A stretch of DNA of 14,409 nt from JAICND01 sp035281425 (lineage in GTDB: Bacteria > Actinomycetota > Acidimicrobiia > Spongiisociales > ZC4RG35), in the NCBI GenBank assembly GCA_035281425.1, contig DATEDX010000007.1, positions 1 to 14,409 of the forward strand, in the 5' to 3' direction. Each line of letters starts with the position of its first letter. Position 1 is the stretch's first letter. Made by a program: the position numbers and the translations under genes. This document shows positions 1-6,275 of the stretch, one piece after another. The notes below the pieces were generated by a model that had not been told where the DNA came from, searched no databases, and saw only the letters and a program-made list of their open reading frames with translations.

Positions 1-1
1 C

Positions 2-613
2 CCGTCGCCGGACGGCGCCCATCTTCCCTATGACACCATGGGTGAGGGCCTAACTTTCACCACCCCGCCTTTTTCGGAGGAGACCGAATTCACCGGACCG
101 ATGGCGGCCCGGCTTTATGTTTCCTCGGCGACCACCGACGCCGATCTCTTCCTCATCCTCCAACTCTTCGACCCGGACGGTGAGGAGGTCACCTTCGAAG
201 GATCGACCGACCCCAACACCCCCATCGCCAATGGGTGGCTGCGAGCCTCACACCGGGCCCTCGATCCGGAGCGAAGCCAGCCCTGGCAGCCCTTCCACCG
301 CCACGATCGGACCGAGCCGCTCCAGCCAGGAGAGATCTACCAACTCGACATCGAGATCGTGCCCTCCTGCATCGTCGTCCCTCCCGACTACCGCCTACGG
401 CTCTGGGTCCGAGGCAAGGACTACGAATATCGCGGCCCACTCGATGAATACGGCCAGAGCTTCGTCTACGCCACTCGGGGCACGGGGGGGATGACCCATG
501 CCGATCCGGACAACCGTCCCTCCGAGATCTTCGACACGACCGTGACCCTACACGTGGGAGGGGATCACCCATCGTTTCTGCTGTTGCCCCAGATCCCTCC
601 CATACCCGGCTAA
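2..613 (+). CDS. C-terminal part of a CocE/NonD-family (S15-type) hydrolase, 5'-truncated by the window edge
   Basis: The reading frame is already open at the first bases and continues through the internal ATG at 38, so this is the 3' end of a longer gene, not a 191-residue protein. The visible part resembles the C-terminal jelly-roll (X-Pro dipeptidyl-peptidase C-terminal) domain of CocE/NonD serine hydrolases. It has an early strand with GPMAARLYVSS and TDADLFLILQLFDPDG, the segment NGWLRASHRALDP, and a late part where LQPGEIYQLDIEI leads into YRLRLWVRGKDYE. The catalytic alpha/beta-hydrolase domain would lie upstream and is not visible. Members of the family hydrolyse esters or amides such as cocaine or acylated amino acids, but substrate cannot be told from this fragment. 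The next gene starts 38 bases downstream on the same strand. Family assignment is fairly confident; specificity is unknown. Confidence 0.8.
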   Translation, partial: PSPDGAHLPYDTMGEGLTFTTPPFSEETEFTGPMAARLYVSSATTDADLFLILQLFDPDGEEVTFEGSTDPNTPIANGWLRASHRALDPERSQPWQPFHRHDRTEPLQPGEIYQLDIEIVPSCIVVPPDYRLRLWVRGKDYEYRGPLDEYGQSFVYATRGTGGMTHADPDNRPSEIFDTTVTLHVGGDHPSFLLLPQIPPIPG

Positions 614-651
614 ACCGCGCAGATAGGCGAAGCGATGCGCTTCAATGCCTC

Positions 652-1644
652 ATGGGCCGGCGGACCAACGTTGCCCTCGGTCTTCTCCTCTGCCTGGCAG
701 TGGTGACGGGGCTCGCCTCCAACGCCATCGGGGTCGACGGGGCAATCAACCTGGCCCTGGTCCATGGCATCACCGCCCTGACGATCGTGCTGCTTTCCCC
801 TTGGAAGTCGATGGTGGTGCGACGGGGACTCCGCCGGCGCCGCCCGGGCAACTGGACCTCGCTTGCCCTCTTAGCTCTCACCACTATCACCATCCTCAGC
901 GGGCTGGCCCATGCCACCGGGGTCTGGTACCGGATCGGACCCTTGACGGTGATGCAAATCCATGTCGGCGGAGCGGTAGCTGCTTTAGCCGCCGCGGTTT
1001 ATCACTTCCGCCGCCATCCGCAGAGGCTGCGGCGAGCCGACCTGGAACGGCGGGCCCTCCTCCGCGGCGTGGCTCTGGGAGCAGGGGCGGGACTTTTATG
1101 GCTGGGATGGGAGCGTTCACTGGCGGCTCTGTCGCTACCCGGGGTCGAACGGCGATTCACCGGGTCTCACCAGCGAGGCTCAGGAGATCCGGCGCAGATG
1201 CCGGTTACCTCCTGGCTCAACGATGTGGTCCCCTCCATCGGCCCGGCGGATTGGCGGCTATCGATCGCGGATCAAATCATCGGTCCAGCCGAATTGTCAG
1301 CCATGGAGTCGGAGCAGTGGGAGGCCCTGCTCGACTGCACCGGGGGTTGGTATTCGGTGCAGAGGTGGAAGGGGGTGCCGGTCGACCGCCTCCTCCCGCC
1401 GGGGCCGTGGACCAGCTTCGAAGTGCGCTCGGCCACCGGCTACGCCCGCCGGTTCCCACTACACGATGCCGGGCGCCTCCTCCTCGCCACCGAAGTGGGT
1501 GGGGCCCCGCTGTCGGCCGGGCACGGCTTCCCTCTCCGGCTGGTGGCGCCCGGCCGGCGCGGGTTCTGGTGGGTCAAGTGGGTGGTCTCGGTGCAACCCT
1601 CCACCCAGCCGTGGTGGATTCAGTCACCCTTCCCCGTGACCTGA
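652..1644 (+). CDS. Membrane-anchored molybdopterin-dependent oxidoreductase with N-terminal heme-b-like helical bundle
   Basis: The 330-residue protein has two parts. Residues about 5-150 hold roughly five hydrophobic helices with four His in or next to them (H38 in LVHGI, H87 in LAHATG, H104 in QIHVGG, H118 in VYHFRRHP). This layout fits a cytochrome-b-like bundle. Residues about 185-330 match the oxidoreductase molybdopterin-binding domain of the sulfite oxidase/YedY (MsrP) superfamily. C229 in LDCTGGWYSVQRWKGVP is the expected molybdenum-ligand Cys, and HGFPLRLVAPGRRG followed by VKWV is the typical C-terminal stretch. The likely role is a membrane redox enzyme passing electrons between the quinone pool and a Mo-cofactor site, perhaps on sulfoxides or sulfite. 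Substrate and direction are unknown. The ATG at 652 is the first start in frame; the ribosome site is weak. Heme binding is inferred from His placement only. Confidence 0.82.
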   Translation: MGRRTNVALGLLLCLAVVTGLASNAIGVDGAINLALVHGITALTIVLLSPWKSMVVRRGLRRRRPGNWTSLALLALTTITILSGLAHATGVWYRIGPLTVMQIHVGGAVAALAAAVYHFRRHPQRLRRADLERRALLRGVALGAGAGLLWLGWERSLAALSLPGVERRFTGSHQRGSGDPAQMPVTSWLNDVVPSIGPADWRLSIADQIIGPAELSAMESEQWEALLDCTGGWYSVQRWKGVPVDRLLPPGPWTSFEVRSATGYARRFPLHDAGRLLLATEVGGAPLSAGHGFPLRLVAPGRRGFWWVKWVVSVQPSTQPWWIQSPFPVT

Positions 1645-1650
1645 CACGCC

Positions 1651-1698
1651 CGCGGTTTCACCGCGAACCCCGGGTTCCAGGTGATCAAAACGATCACC
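1651..1698. terminator. Hairpins between convergent genes, probable bidirectional terminator
   Basis: Three short perfect inverted repeats are stacked in the 84-base gap between two convergent genes. CGCGGT/ACCGCG lies around a TTC loop (1651-1665), AACCC/GGGTT at 1666-1676, and GGTGATC/GATCACC around a 5-base loop (1680-1698). No T tract follows, so this is not a canonical intrinsic terminator. The convergent position is the main support. Confidence 0.45.
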
Positions 1699-1728
1699 CC
1701 CAGCCCCGAGAATGAGCCGAAAGGATCG

Positions 1729-2199
1729 TCAGGCCTCGATGACAGCGGTGCCGTCTTCGGTGGCGACCCGGTCGACCACGGTGGTGGGAAAGGCCCAACC
1801 GGCCAGCAGCCCCACCGCTCCGATGATGACGTAAAGGACGCCTATCTCCCTGCCTCCGCCCAGGGCGTCATCGAACGCTCCCGGTTCGATGGCGACGATG
1901 GCCCCGAAGGCCACCGCTGCCAAACCGAGCCCGATCAGGCTGCCCCTCACTCCCGAAGAGGCGGCCGCGCCCAGGAAAAAGATCCCGGCGGCGACGTCGA
2001 TCAGTCCCATCAGCGGGGTGTGACCAAAGCCGAGCACGGTCTCGGTGGGGCTGGTCAGAGCACTGAGGCCGGTCCGGGCCAAAGCCACCCCTCCCAGGAT
2101 GACCAGGAAGAGACCGATCAACCCGGCCACGACCTGGGCCGGGCTGATCACCCGCCGGTCGACAGTGCGGCGCCGTTGGTGAATTTCGCGGTGTTCCAT
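1729..2199 (-). CDS. Small four-helix membrane protein of unknown function
   Basis: The protein is 156 residues. A charged, Arg-rich N-terminus (MEHREIHQRRRTVDRR) is followed by about four hydrophobic helices: AQVVAGLIGLFLVILGGVAL, LMGLIDVAAGIFFLGAAA, SLIGLGLAAVAFGAIVAI and IGVLYVIIGAVGLLAGWAF. The layout resembles small actinobacterial DUF4383-like membrane proteins, but I do not recognise a definite family. I chose the ATG at 2199 because a strong GGAGGAG lies 5 bases before it. The frame stays open for 20 more codons upstream, but that extension runs into the palindromic repeat and has no ribosome site. The gene converges on the Mo-oxidoreductase gene and diverges from the DoxX-like gene. 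Confidence 0.72.
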   Translation of the reverse strand: MEHREIHQRRRTVDRRVISPAQVVAGLIGLFLVILGGVALARTGLSALTSPTETVLGFGHTPLMGLIDVAAGIFFLGAAASSGVRGSLIGLGLAAVAFGAIVAIEPGAFDDALGGGREIGVLYVIIGAVGLLAGWAFPTTVVDRVATEDGTAVIEA

Positions 2200-2204
2200 C
2201 TTTA

Positions 2205-2211
2205 CTCCTCC
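2205..2211 (-). promoter_or_regulatory. Ribosome binding site deciding the start of the 4-TM gene
   Basis: GGAGGAG on the - strand, 5 bases before the ATG at 2199. It favours this start over the longer open frame that reaches 2259. Confidence 0.7.
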
Positions 2212-2220
2212 GTCTTTTTT

Positions 2221-2275
2221 TCCGTTCTTGTGACGGTTGAGCAGGAATATCGTGCTCAACCGTCACCAGAACGGA
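2221..2275. repeat. Dispersed palindromic repeat, copy 1
   Basis: This is a hairpin-forming inverted repeat with arms at about 2221-2243 and 2253-2275, one internal mismatch, and a 9-base loop (GGAATATCG). The core is GTGACGGTTGAGCA on the left and TGCTCAACCGTCAC on the right. A near-identical element lies at 9954-10000, including the loop core AATATC and the right flank AGAACGGA. Copy 1 sits between divergent genes, about 20 bases upstream of the 4-TM gene start, so here it would lie in a 5' leader or promoter rather than act as a terminator. Two copies in 14 kb suggest a REP- or MITE-like family across the genome (inference). Confidence 0.85.
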
Positions 2276-2346
2276 GGAATACCCCGGAGGAAGCACCGCC
2301 AAACCCGTCCGGATTGGTGTTGGGGGGCTATGGGTACGATGCGGCC

Positions 2347-2862
2347 ATGAACAAGCCGGCCTCCCCGCCGGCCGCAGTGGCCGAAAGTTGGTGGACGAGG
2401 ATCCGCCGGGCCGACCAGCGGGTGCGGGACTTCTTGCGAAACCGCAGCATCCCCCTTCTGCGCCTCTCCCTGGGAGTGGTCTTCGTTTGGTTCGGGGTCC
2501 TCAAGGTGGCGGGGATGAGTCCGGTGGAGACCTTGATCGCTTCGGTGGTGTATTGGGTAGACCCCTCCTGGTTCATCCCCGTGCTCGGGATCTTCGAGGT
2601 GGTGGTGGGGCTCGGGCTGCTCGCCGCCAAGCTGATGCGGGTGACTCTGTTCCTCTTCGCCCTCCAGATGCTGGGTACCTTCCTGGTCCTAGTGATCCGA
2701 CCCGACATCGCCTTTCAGGAAGGCAATCCCCTTCTGCTGACGGTGGAGGGAGAGTTCGTGGTCAAGAACCTGGTTCTGCTCGCCGCCGGATTGGTGGTGG
2801 GAGCTCAAGTTCCTGCCCTTCCCCCCTGGGAGGAAATCGAGCAGAAAGTTGCTCAGGAATAG
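2347..2862 (+). CDS. DoxX/DUF417-like integral membrane protein
   Basis: The 171-residue protein has a polar N-terminus of about 34 residues and then four hydrophobic helices: LLRLSLGVVFVWFGVLKVAG, FIPVLGIFEVVVGLGLLAA, VTLFLFALQMLGTFLVLV and FVVKNLVLLAAGLVVGA. The R-S-L-G-x-x-F-x-W-F-G pattern in helix 1, and the late segment PLLLTVEGEFVVKNLVLLAAG, are typical of DoxX and DUF417 (RclC/YkgB-type) membrane proteins. Function in these families is mostly unproven; some are linked to redox or hypochlorite stress. The ATG at 2347 is the likely start, though no good ribosome site precedes it. An in-frame GTG at 2317 is the alternative. The frame is open much further upstream, but that stretch is antisense to the 4-TM gene and passes through the palindrome. 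The ArsR-ArsC gene begins 22 bases after its stop. Confidence 0.75.
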   Translation: MNKPASPPAAVAESWWTRIRRADQRVRDFLRNRSIPLLRLSLGVVFVWFGVLKVAGMSPVETLIASVVYWVDPSWFIPVLGIFEVVVGLGLLAAKLMRVTLFLFALQMLGTFLVLVIRPDIAFQEGNPLLLTVEGEFVVKNLVLLAAGLVVGAQVPALPPWEEIEQKVAQE

Positions 2863-2883
2863 TTGACTCATTATTCTTTGAGT
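2849..2883 (+). promoter_or_regulatory. Candidate leaderless promoter with overlapping operator for the ArsR-ArsC gene
   Basis: The 22 bases between the DoxX-like stop and the ATG at 2885 contain no ribosome site and are strikingly AT-rich compared with the surroundings. TATTCT (2872-2877) can serve as a -10 box, with TTGCTC (2849-2854) a weak -35 at 17-base spacing. This would place the transcript start at or next to the ATG. The inverted repeat ACTCA (2866-2870)/TGAGT (2879-2883) brackets the -10 box, where an ArsR-type repressor would be expected to bind. Boxes are judged by eye. Confidence 0.45.
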
Positions 2884-2884
2884 A

Positions 2885-3562
2885 ATGGACCTCTCCGCTC
2901 GAGCCCGGGCCCACGCCGCCCTGGGCGACGAACACCGGTTATTGATCGCTGATGAACTGAGCCGGTCTGATCGAACCACCGGTGAACTCGCCACCCTCAC
3001 CGGCCTGCCCGGCAATCTCCTCGCCCATCACCTCAAAGTTCTCGAACGAGCGGGGCTCGTGGCCCGCCGGCCCTCGGAGGGTGACCGCCGTCGCCGCTAT
3101 CTCCACCTCCTCTCCGCCGGACACCAGCTGTTGGGTGGAAGCAGCTTGCCCGCCGCCGGCAAGGTCCTCTTCATTTGTACCCACAACTCGGCCCGCTCCC
3201 AATTCGCCGCCGCCTGCTACCAGTCCCGCACCGGCCACCCCGCCCACAGCGCCGGCAGTCACCCGGCCTCCCGCGTCCACCCCCGGGCGGTGGCGGCAGC
3301 CGCCGCTTTCGGCATCGACCTCAGTGGTGCCGTTCCCCTCGCCTATCACCAGGTGGATCTGGCCCCCGATCTGGTGGTATCGGTATGTGACCGGGCCGCC
3401 GAAGGCACCATCCCCTTTGCAGCTCCCCGGCTCCACTGGTCGGTGCCCGACCCGGTTAACCGGAGGGGACCGTCAGCTTTCCGCACGGCCTTTGCCGACA
3501 TCTTCCAATGGATCGAACGCTGGCCCCTCGGGCCCCAACCACAGCTCGAGAAGGCTCCATGA
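2885..3562 (+). CDS. ArsR-type winged-helix regulator fused to a low-molecular-weight phosphatase/arsenate reductase domain
   Basis: The protein is 225 residues. Residues about 5-80 form an ArsR-like winged helix (ALGDEHRLLIADELS, recognition helix GNLLAHHLKVLERAGLV, wing RRPSEGDRRRRYLHL). Residues about 92-215 form an LMW-PTP/ArsC domain: P-loop C98-THNSAR-S with the CX5R signature, and acid-loop D189 in SVPDP. C168 (VVSVCDR) matches the first resolving Cys of thioredoxin-coupled ArsC, but the second resolving Cys has no counterpart. The DNA-binding half contains no Cys, so the classical ELCVC arsenite site of ArsR is absent. Start at ATG 2885 gives the full ArsR domain; there is no ribosome site, consistent with a leaderless transcript. 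It overlaps the following arsC by ATGA. It could be an arsenate-responsive autoregulator or a phosphotyrosine phosphatase-regulator; which is unresolved. Confidence 0.85.
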   Translation: MDLSARARAHAALGDEHRLLIADELSRSDRTTGELATLTGLPGNLLAHHLKVLERAGLVARRPSEGDRRRRYLHLLSAGHQLLGGSSLPAAGKVLFICTHNSARSQFAAACYQSRTGHPAHSAGSHPASRVHPRAVAAAAAFGIDLSGAVPLAYHQVDLAPDLVVSVCDRAAEGTIPFAAPRLHWSVPDPVNRRGPSAFRTAFADIFQWIERWPLGPQPQLEKAP

Positions 3563-3999
3563 CCAGGAGCCAGACCCCGACCCCCCACCTTCGCCCCAGC
3601 GTGCTCTTCCTCTGCGTCCACAACGCCGGTCGCTCGCAGATGGCGGCGGGGTGGATGCGCCATCTCGCCGGTATCCAAGTCGAGGTCTTCTCAGGAGGAT
3701 CGGAGCCCGCCGCCGAGCTCAACCAGACGGCCGTGGCCGCCATGGCGGAGAAGGGGATCGACATCAGCGGCGAACAGCCCCAGCCCTGGACCGATGAAAT
3801 GGTCAGAGCGGCCGATGTCGTCGTCACTATGGGCTGTGGGGACGCCTGTCCCGTCTACCCGGGCAAACGTTACGTGGACTGGGAGTTGGAAGACCCCGCC
3901 GGCCAGCCCCTCCACCGGGTGAGGATGATCCGGGACGATCTCGAACAGCGGGTGCGCCTCCTCCTCACAGAACTCTTGACTGCCGCTCCCACGCCGTAG
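3559..3999 (+). CDS. arsC: Arsenate reductase, LMW-PTP type
   Basis: The 146-residue protein has the LMW-phosphatase fold used by ArsC: P-loop C19-VHNAGR-S (CX5R), then TMGCGDACPVYPGKRYVDWEL, with C93 and C97 as candidate resolving thiols and D112 in EDPAGQ as the general acid. The MGCGD.CP.(Y/F)PGKRY.DWEL.DPAGQ block is what I expect in actinobacterial ArsC proteins. It should reduce arsenate to arsenite in the cytoplasm; whether the partner is thioredoxin or mycothiol/mycoredoxin is not visible. Start at ATG 3559 overlaps the ArsR-ArsC stop (ATGA) and follows GAGAAGG by about 5 bases. An ATG 17 codons upstream lacks this support. The gene ends 5 bases before the end of the convergent cupredoxin gene. 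Confidence 0.9.
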   Translation: MTRSQTPTPHLRPSVLFLCVHNAGRSQMAAGWMRHLAGIQVEVFSGGSEPAAELNQTAVAAMAEKGIDISGEQPQPWTDEMVRAADVVVTMGCGDACPVYPGKRYVDWELEDPAGQPLHRVRMIRDDLEQRVRLLLTELLTAAPTP

Positions 4000-4004
4000 C
4001 CTCA

Positions 4005-4325
4005 TCACCCGGTTACGGTCACCGTGCCGGTCATAGTGGGGTGGAGTTCACACACGAAGGGGTACTCCCCGGGCTCGGTGAAGACACGGGTGAATTGGGC
4101 GCCAGGGTCGAGGTTGCCCGAGTCGAAGGAGCCATCGGTGGCGGTCCAGGTGTGGGGAAGCGTGTCGTCGTTACGAATGACCAGGGTCGCCCCGGCTTCG
4201 ATGGTCACGGGTTCACCGAAGCTGAGCCCGGCGATGGTGATGGTCGCTCCCACCGGGGTCTCTTCCGGTGCGCAAGCCACCAGACCCAGAACCATGACCA
4301 TGAAGACGACGGATCTCCTCCACAC
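4005..4325 (-). CDS. Plastocyanin-like cupredoxin lipoprotein
   Basis: The 106-residue protein is a small exported blue-copper protein. The N-terminus MWRRSVVFMVMVLGLVAC is a signal peptide ending in a lipobox (LVAC), so C18 would be lipidated and hold the protein on the outer face of the membrane. The type 1 copper ligands are all present: H58 (LPHTW), C92 and H95 (FVCELH), and M98 (PTM). TIAGLSFGEPVTIEAGATLVI and the closing TGTVTV are typical plastocyanin/azurin-type strands. It is probably a one-electron carrier. The start is GTG 4325, with GAGGAGGT six bases upstream. It diverges from the DedA gene and converges on arsC. The redox partner is not identified. Confidence 0.88.
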   Translation of the reverse strand: MWRRSVVFMVMVLGLVACAPEETPVGATITIAGLSFGEPVTIEAGATLVIRNDDTLPHTWTATDGSFDSGNLDPGAQFTRVFTEPGEYPFVCELHPTMTGTVTVTG

Positions 4326-4331
4326 GTTCCC

Positions 4332-4339
4332 ACCTCCTC
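4332..4339 (-). promoter_or_regulatory. Ribosome binding site for the cupredoxin GTG start
   Basis: GAGGAGGT on the - strand with 6 bases to GTG 4325; a near-perfect Shine-Dalgarno that supports the non-ATG start. Confidence 0.7.
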
Positions 4340-4399
4340 GGTGATCGGGTAATGCCGAGTACTACGGACCCCGGCGAAGCCGCGGTTCAGAGGAGATCG

Positions 4400-4495
4400 A
4401 TGATGTCCCCGAGCCGGCAGAAGGGGGAAGAGGGCTTTTGGGGGCCGATCACGGATTGCCAATGGCGGCCCTGGCCCATAGGTTGGCCGTCGTGA
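4400..4495 (+). CDS. Possible short leader ORF overlapping the start of the DedA gene
   Basis: A 31-codon frame starts ATGATG after AGGAG with 4-base spacing. Its TGA (4493-4495) overlaps an in-frame GTG of the DedA gene at 4492 (GTGA), the same junction style used elsewhere in this operon. The peptide has four Trp and three Pro near its end, which may only reflect TGG/CCN-rich sequence. If it is translated, the DedA start could be GTG 4492. No homology is recognised, so this remains speculative. Confidence 0.22.
   Translation: MMSPSRQKGEEGFWGPITDCQWRPWPIGWPS
4421..4434 (+). promoter_or_regulatory. Purine-rich ribosome site before the TTG start of the DedA gene
   Basis: AAGGGGGAAGAGGG ends 3 bases before TTG 4438. 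It is the best ribosome-site-like sequence in front of any full-length DedA start, but it also lies inside the possible leader ORF. Confidence 0.4.
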
Positions 4496-5094
4496 TCGAT
4501 GGGACGATCGGATTACTGGAAAGCCTCACCGCCAGCCCGTGGTTCCTGGCGGCGCTGTTCGCAGTGGCCTTTCTCGATGCCGTGCTACCGGTAGTGCCCA
4601 GCGAGACCGCGGTCATCATCGGTGGGGTGGCGGCCGGGTTCGGTGACCTCCCCTTCCTGGCGGTGGCGGCGGTGGGCGCGGCCGGAGCCATCGGCGGGGA
4701 TATCACCGCCTATCAGCTGGGAACCTCATTCGGAGAGGCCCTGGATCGGCGGGCCGGACCCCGCTGGCTACGCCGGATCGAATGGGCCCGCAATGCCTTG
4801 GACCGCCGGGCGGGCACCTTCCTCGTAGCCGCGCGCTTCATCCCCGGAGGGAGATCGGCCATCACCATCACCAGCGGCATCACCCGCTACCCGCGCCTCC
4901 GTTTCGTCGGCTTCATAACCCTGGCCGGCTTGCTTTGGGCCACCTTCGCCGCCTCCCTGGGCTTCTTCTTCGGGCGGCGCTTCCAGGACGACCACACCCT
5001 GGCCTTCCTCACCGCCTTCGGGACCGCCGTCGCCATCGTGGTAACCGTGGAGCTGATTCGCTTTGGGCTACGCCGCCGCCGGACCACAATCTGA
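4438..5094 (+). CDS. DedA-family membrane protein
   Basis: This is a DedA/VTT-domain (SNARE-associated) integral membrane protein, a family of lipid-carrier or proton-linked transporters/scramblases; some members recycle undecaprenyl phosphate. Family marks are FLDAVLPVVPSETAVIIGG with the membrane-embedded acidic residues (D47 and E56, counted from TTG), the Gly/Ala-rich helix AVGAAGAIGGDITAYQLG, and ARFIPGGRSAITITSG with the conserved Arg-x-x-Pro-Gly-Gly-Arg. The C-terminus ends in a basic RRRR tail after the last helix. The start is uncertain: TTG 4438 has a purine tract, ATG 4462 has no ribosome site, and GTG 4492 gives a more usual DedA N-terminus and overlaps the possible leader ORF. 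It is the first gene of a five-gene chain. With envelope glycosyltransferases downstream, a role in polyprenyl-phosphate recycling is plausible but inferred. Confidence 0.85.
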   Translation: MGADHGLPMAALAHRLAVVIDGTIGLLESLTASPWFLAALFAVAFLDAVLPVVPSETAVIIGGVAAGFGDLPFLAVAAVGAAGAIGGDITAYQLGTSFGEALDRRAGPRWLRRIEWARNALDRRAGTFLVAARFIPGGRSAITITSGITRYPRLRFVGFITLAGLLWATFAASLGFFFGRRFQDDHTLAFLTAFGTAVAIVVTVELIRFGLRRRRTTI

Positions 5095-5099
5095 GCAGT

Positions 5100-6275
5100 T
5101 TGCGGACCTTCACCAACCATGAACGCCGGGCCCGCCTCGCCCGCCGGCACTTTCTTGCCCCCGAGACCATGACCACCGATCTGGTGGAGATCGCCGGCGG
5201 CCTGGTGGGGCTGCACGCCTCCGATCCGGCCACGGTGTTTCTCTCCGCCCGGGCCCGGATGCCGGAGATGAAAGTCGCCGACATGGAAGCCGCTCTGTAC
5301 GAGAGCCGAACCCTGCTCAAGGTCCTGGGGATGCGGCGAACCATGTTCGTGGTCCCGGTGGAACTGGCGCCCTTACTCGACGCCGGCTGCGCGTCGCCGC
5401 TGGTGCCGGGAGAGGTACGCCGGCTGGAGCAGATGCTGGTCGAGGGTGGAATCACCGACCAGCCCGGGCCCTGGCTTCGGCGGGTAATGGCGGACACCGA
5501 ACAAGCCTTAGCCAGACGGGGTCCGGCGCTGGCCACCCAACTCAGCCAGGACGTGCCCGAGCTTGCCCTCCAGATCGCCTTCGGAGAAGGGAAAAGATGG
5601 GCAGGCAAGGTGGGAGTGTCAACCCGCATCCTCTTCCTTCTCGCCACCACCGGACGCATCGTCCGTGCCCGACCCCGAGGAAGCTGGCTCTCCAGCCAAT
5701 ACCACTGGGTACGCACCGAAGACTGGTTGCCGCAGCCACTGCCCCACATCACCGAACAAGAGGCCCGAGCGGAACTGGCTCGTCGCTGGCTGCAGAACTT
5801 CGGACCCGCCTCCATCAACGACCTCAAGTGGTGGAGCGGGTGGACTCTGACCCAGACCCGGTCGGCGGTGGCGGCGGCCGGTGCCGTTGAGGTCGAACTG
5901 GAGGATGGCCCCGGGTTGGCGCTCGCCGGTGACCTCGACCCCGAGCCCCCTCCCACCCCGGCCGCCTGGCTGCTGCCCTCGCTCGACTCGACGGTGATGG
6001 GCTGGAAGGAACGATCCTGGTACTTGGGCGATCACCACCGCACCCTCTTCGACTCCAACGGCAACGCCGGGCCCACCGTCTGGTGGGACAGCCGGGTGGT
6101 GGGGGGATGGGCCCAGCGACCCGCGGGCGAAGTGGTCTACCGCCTGCTCGAACCAGTCCCCGCCGAGGCGGAGTCCGCCATCACCCGCGAGGTGGAGAAC
6201 CTGCAGTGGTGGTTGAACGGGTCTCGGGTCATCCCTCGGTTCCGCACCCCTCTTGAGAAGGAGCTGGGGGCATGA
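5100..6275 (+). CDS. Winged-helix DNA-binding protein, HTH_42 (AlkZ/YcaQ-like) family
   Basis: The 391-residue protein matches the HTH_42 family, which includes AlkZ/YcaQ DNA glycosylases that unhook bulky alkylated bases and crosslinks. Recognisable stretches are the N-terminal RRARLARRHFLAP, the block ADMEAALYESRTLLKVLGMRR, GKVGVSTRILFLLATTGRIVR with the following YHWV, and the C-terminal PSLDSTVMGWKERSWYLGDH with GNAGPTVWWDSRVVGGWAQR. In AlkZ the catalytic QxQ is expected after the first helices; here that place reads GLVGLH39-A-S41, so the usual Gln pair seems missing. TTG 5100 is chosen because it lies 5 bases after the DedA stop and gives the usual RTFT..ERRARLARRH beginning. The next start is ATG 5169, which would cut into the domain. 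It overlaps the GT2 gene by ATGA. Activity is uncertain. Confidence 0.82.
   Translation: MRTFTNHERRARLARRHFLAPETMTTDLVEIAGGLVGLHASDPATVFLSARARMPEMKVADMEAALYESRTLLKVLGMRRTMFVVPVELAPLLDAGCASPLVPGEVRRLEQMLVEGGITDQPGPWLRRVMADTEQALARRGPALATQLSQDVPELALQIAFGEGKRWAGKVGVSTRILFLLATTGRIVRARPRGSWLSSQYHWVRTEDWLPQPLPHITEQEARAELARRWLQNFGPASINDLKWWSGWTLTQTRSAVAAAGAVEVELEDGPGLALAGDLDPEPPPTPAAWLLPSLDSTVMGWKERSWYLGDHHRTLFDSNGNAGPTVWWDSRVVGGWAQRPAGEVVYRLLEPVPAEAESAITREVENLQWWLNGSRVIPRFRTPLEKELGA

Noticed and set aside
645..1715. Long overlapping + strand frame in another phase across the Mo-oxidoreductase gene
   Set aside because: Its translation is low-complexity and rich in Arg, Pro and Gly with no fold signature, as expected from GC-rich shadow frames; the 652-1644 frame carries clear motifs.
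1681..2346. Extension of the DoxX-like protein far upstream into a ~390-residue fusion
   Set aside because: The extra part is polar, antisense to the 4-TM gene, and runs through the palindromic repeat; the membrane-protein part alone has normal family length.
4005..4325. Cupredoxin as a cytochrome oxidase or nitrous-oxide reductase subunit
   Set aside because: Only a single small type 1 copper site is present (H58, C92, H95, M98); no CuA motif or other respiratory subunits are nearby.
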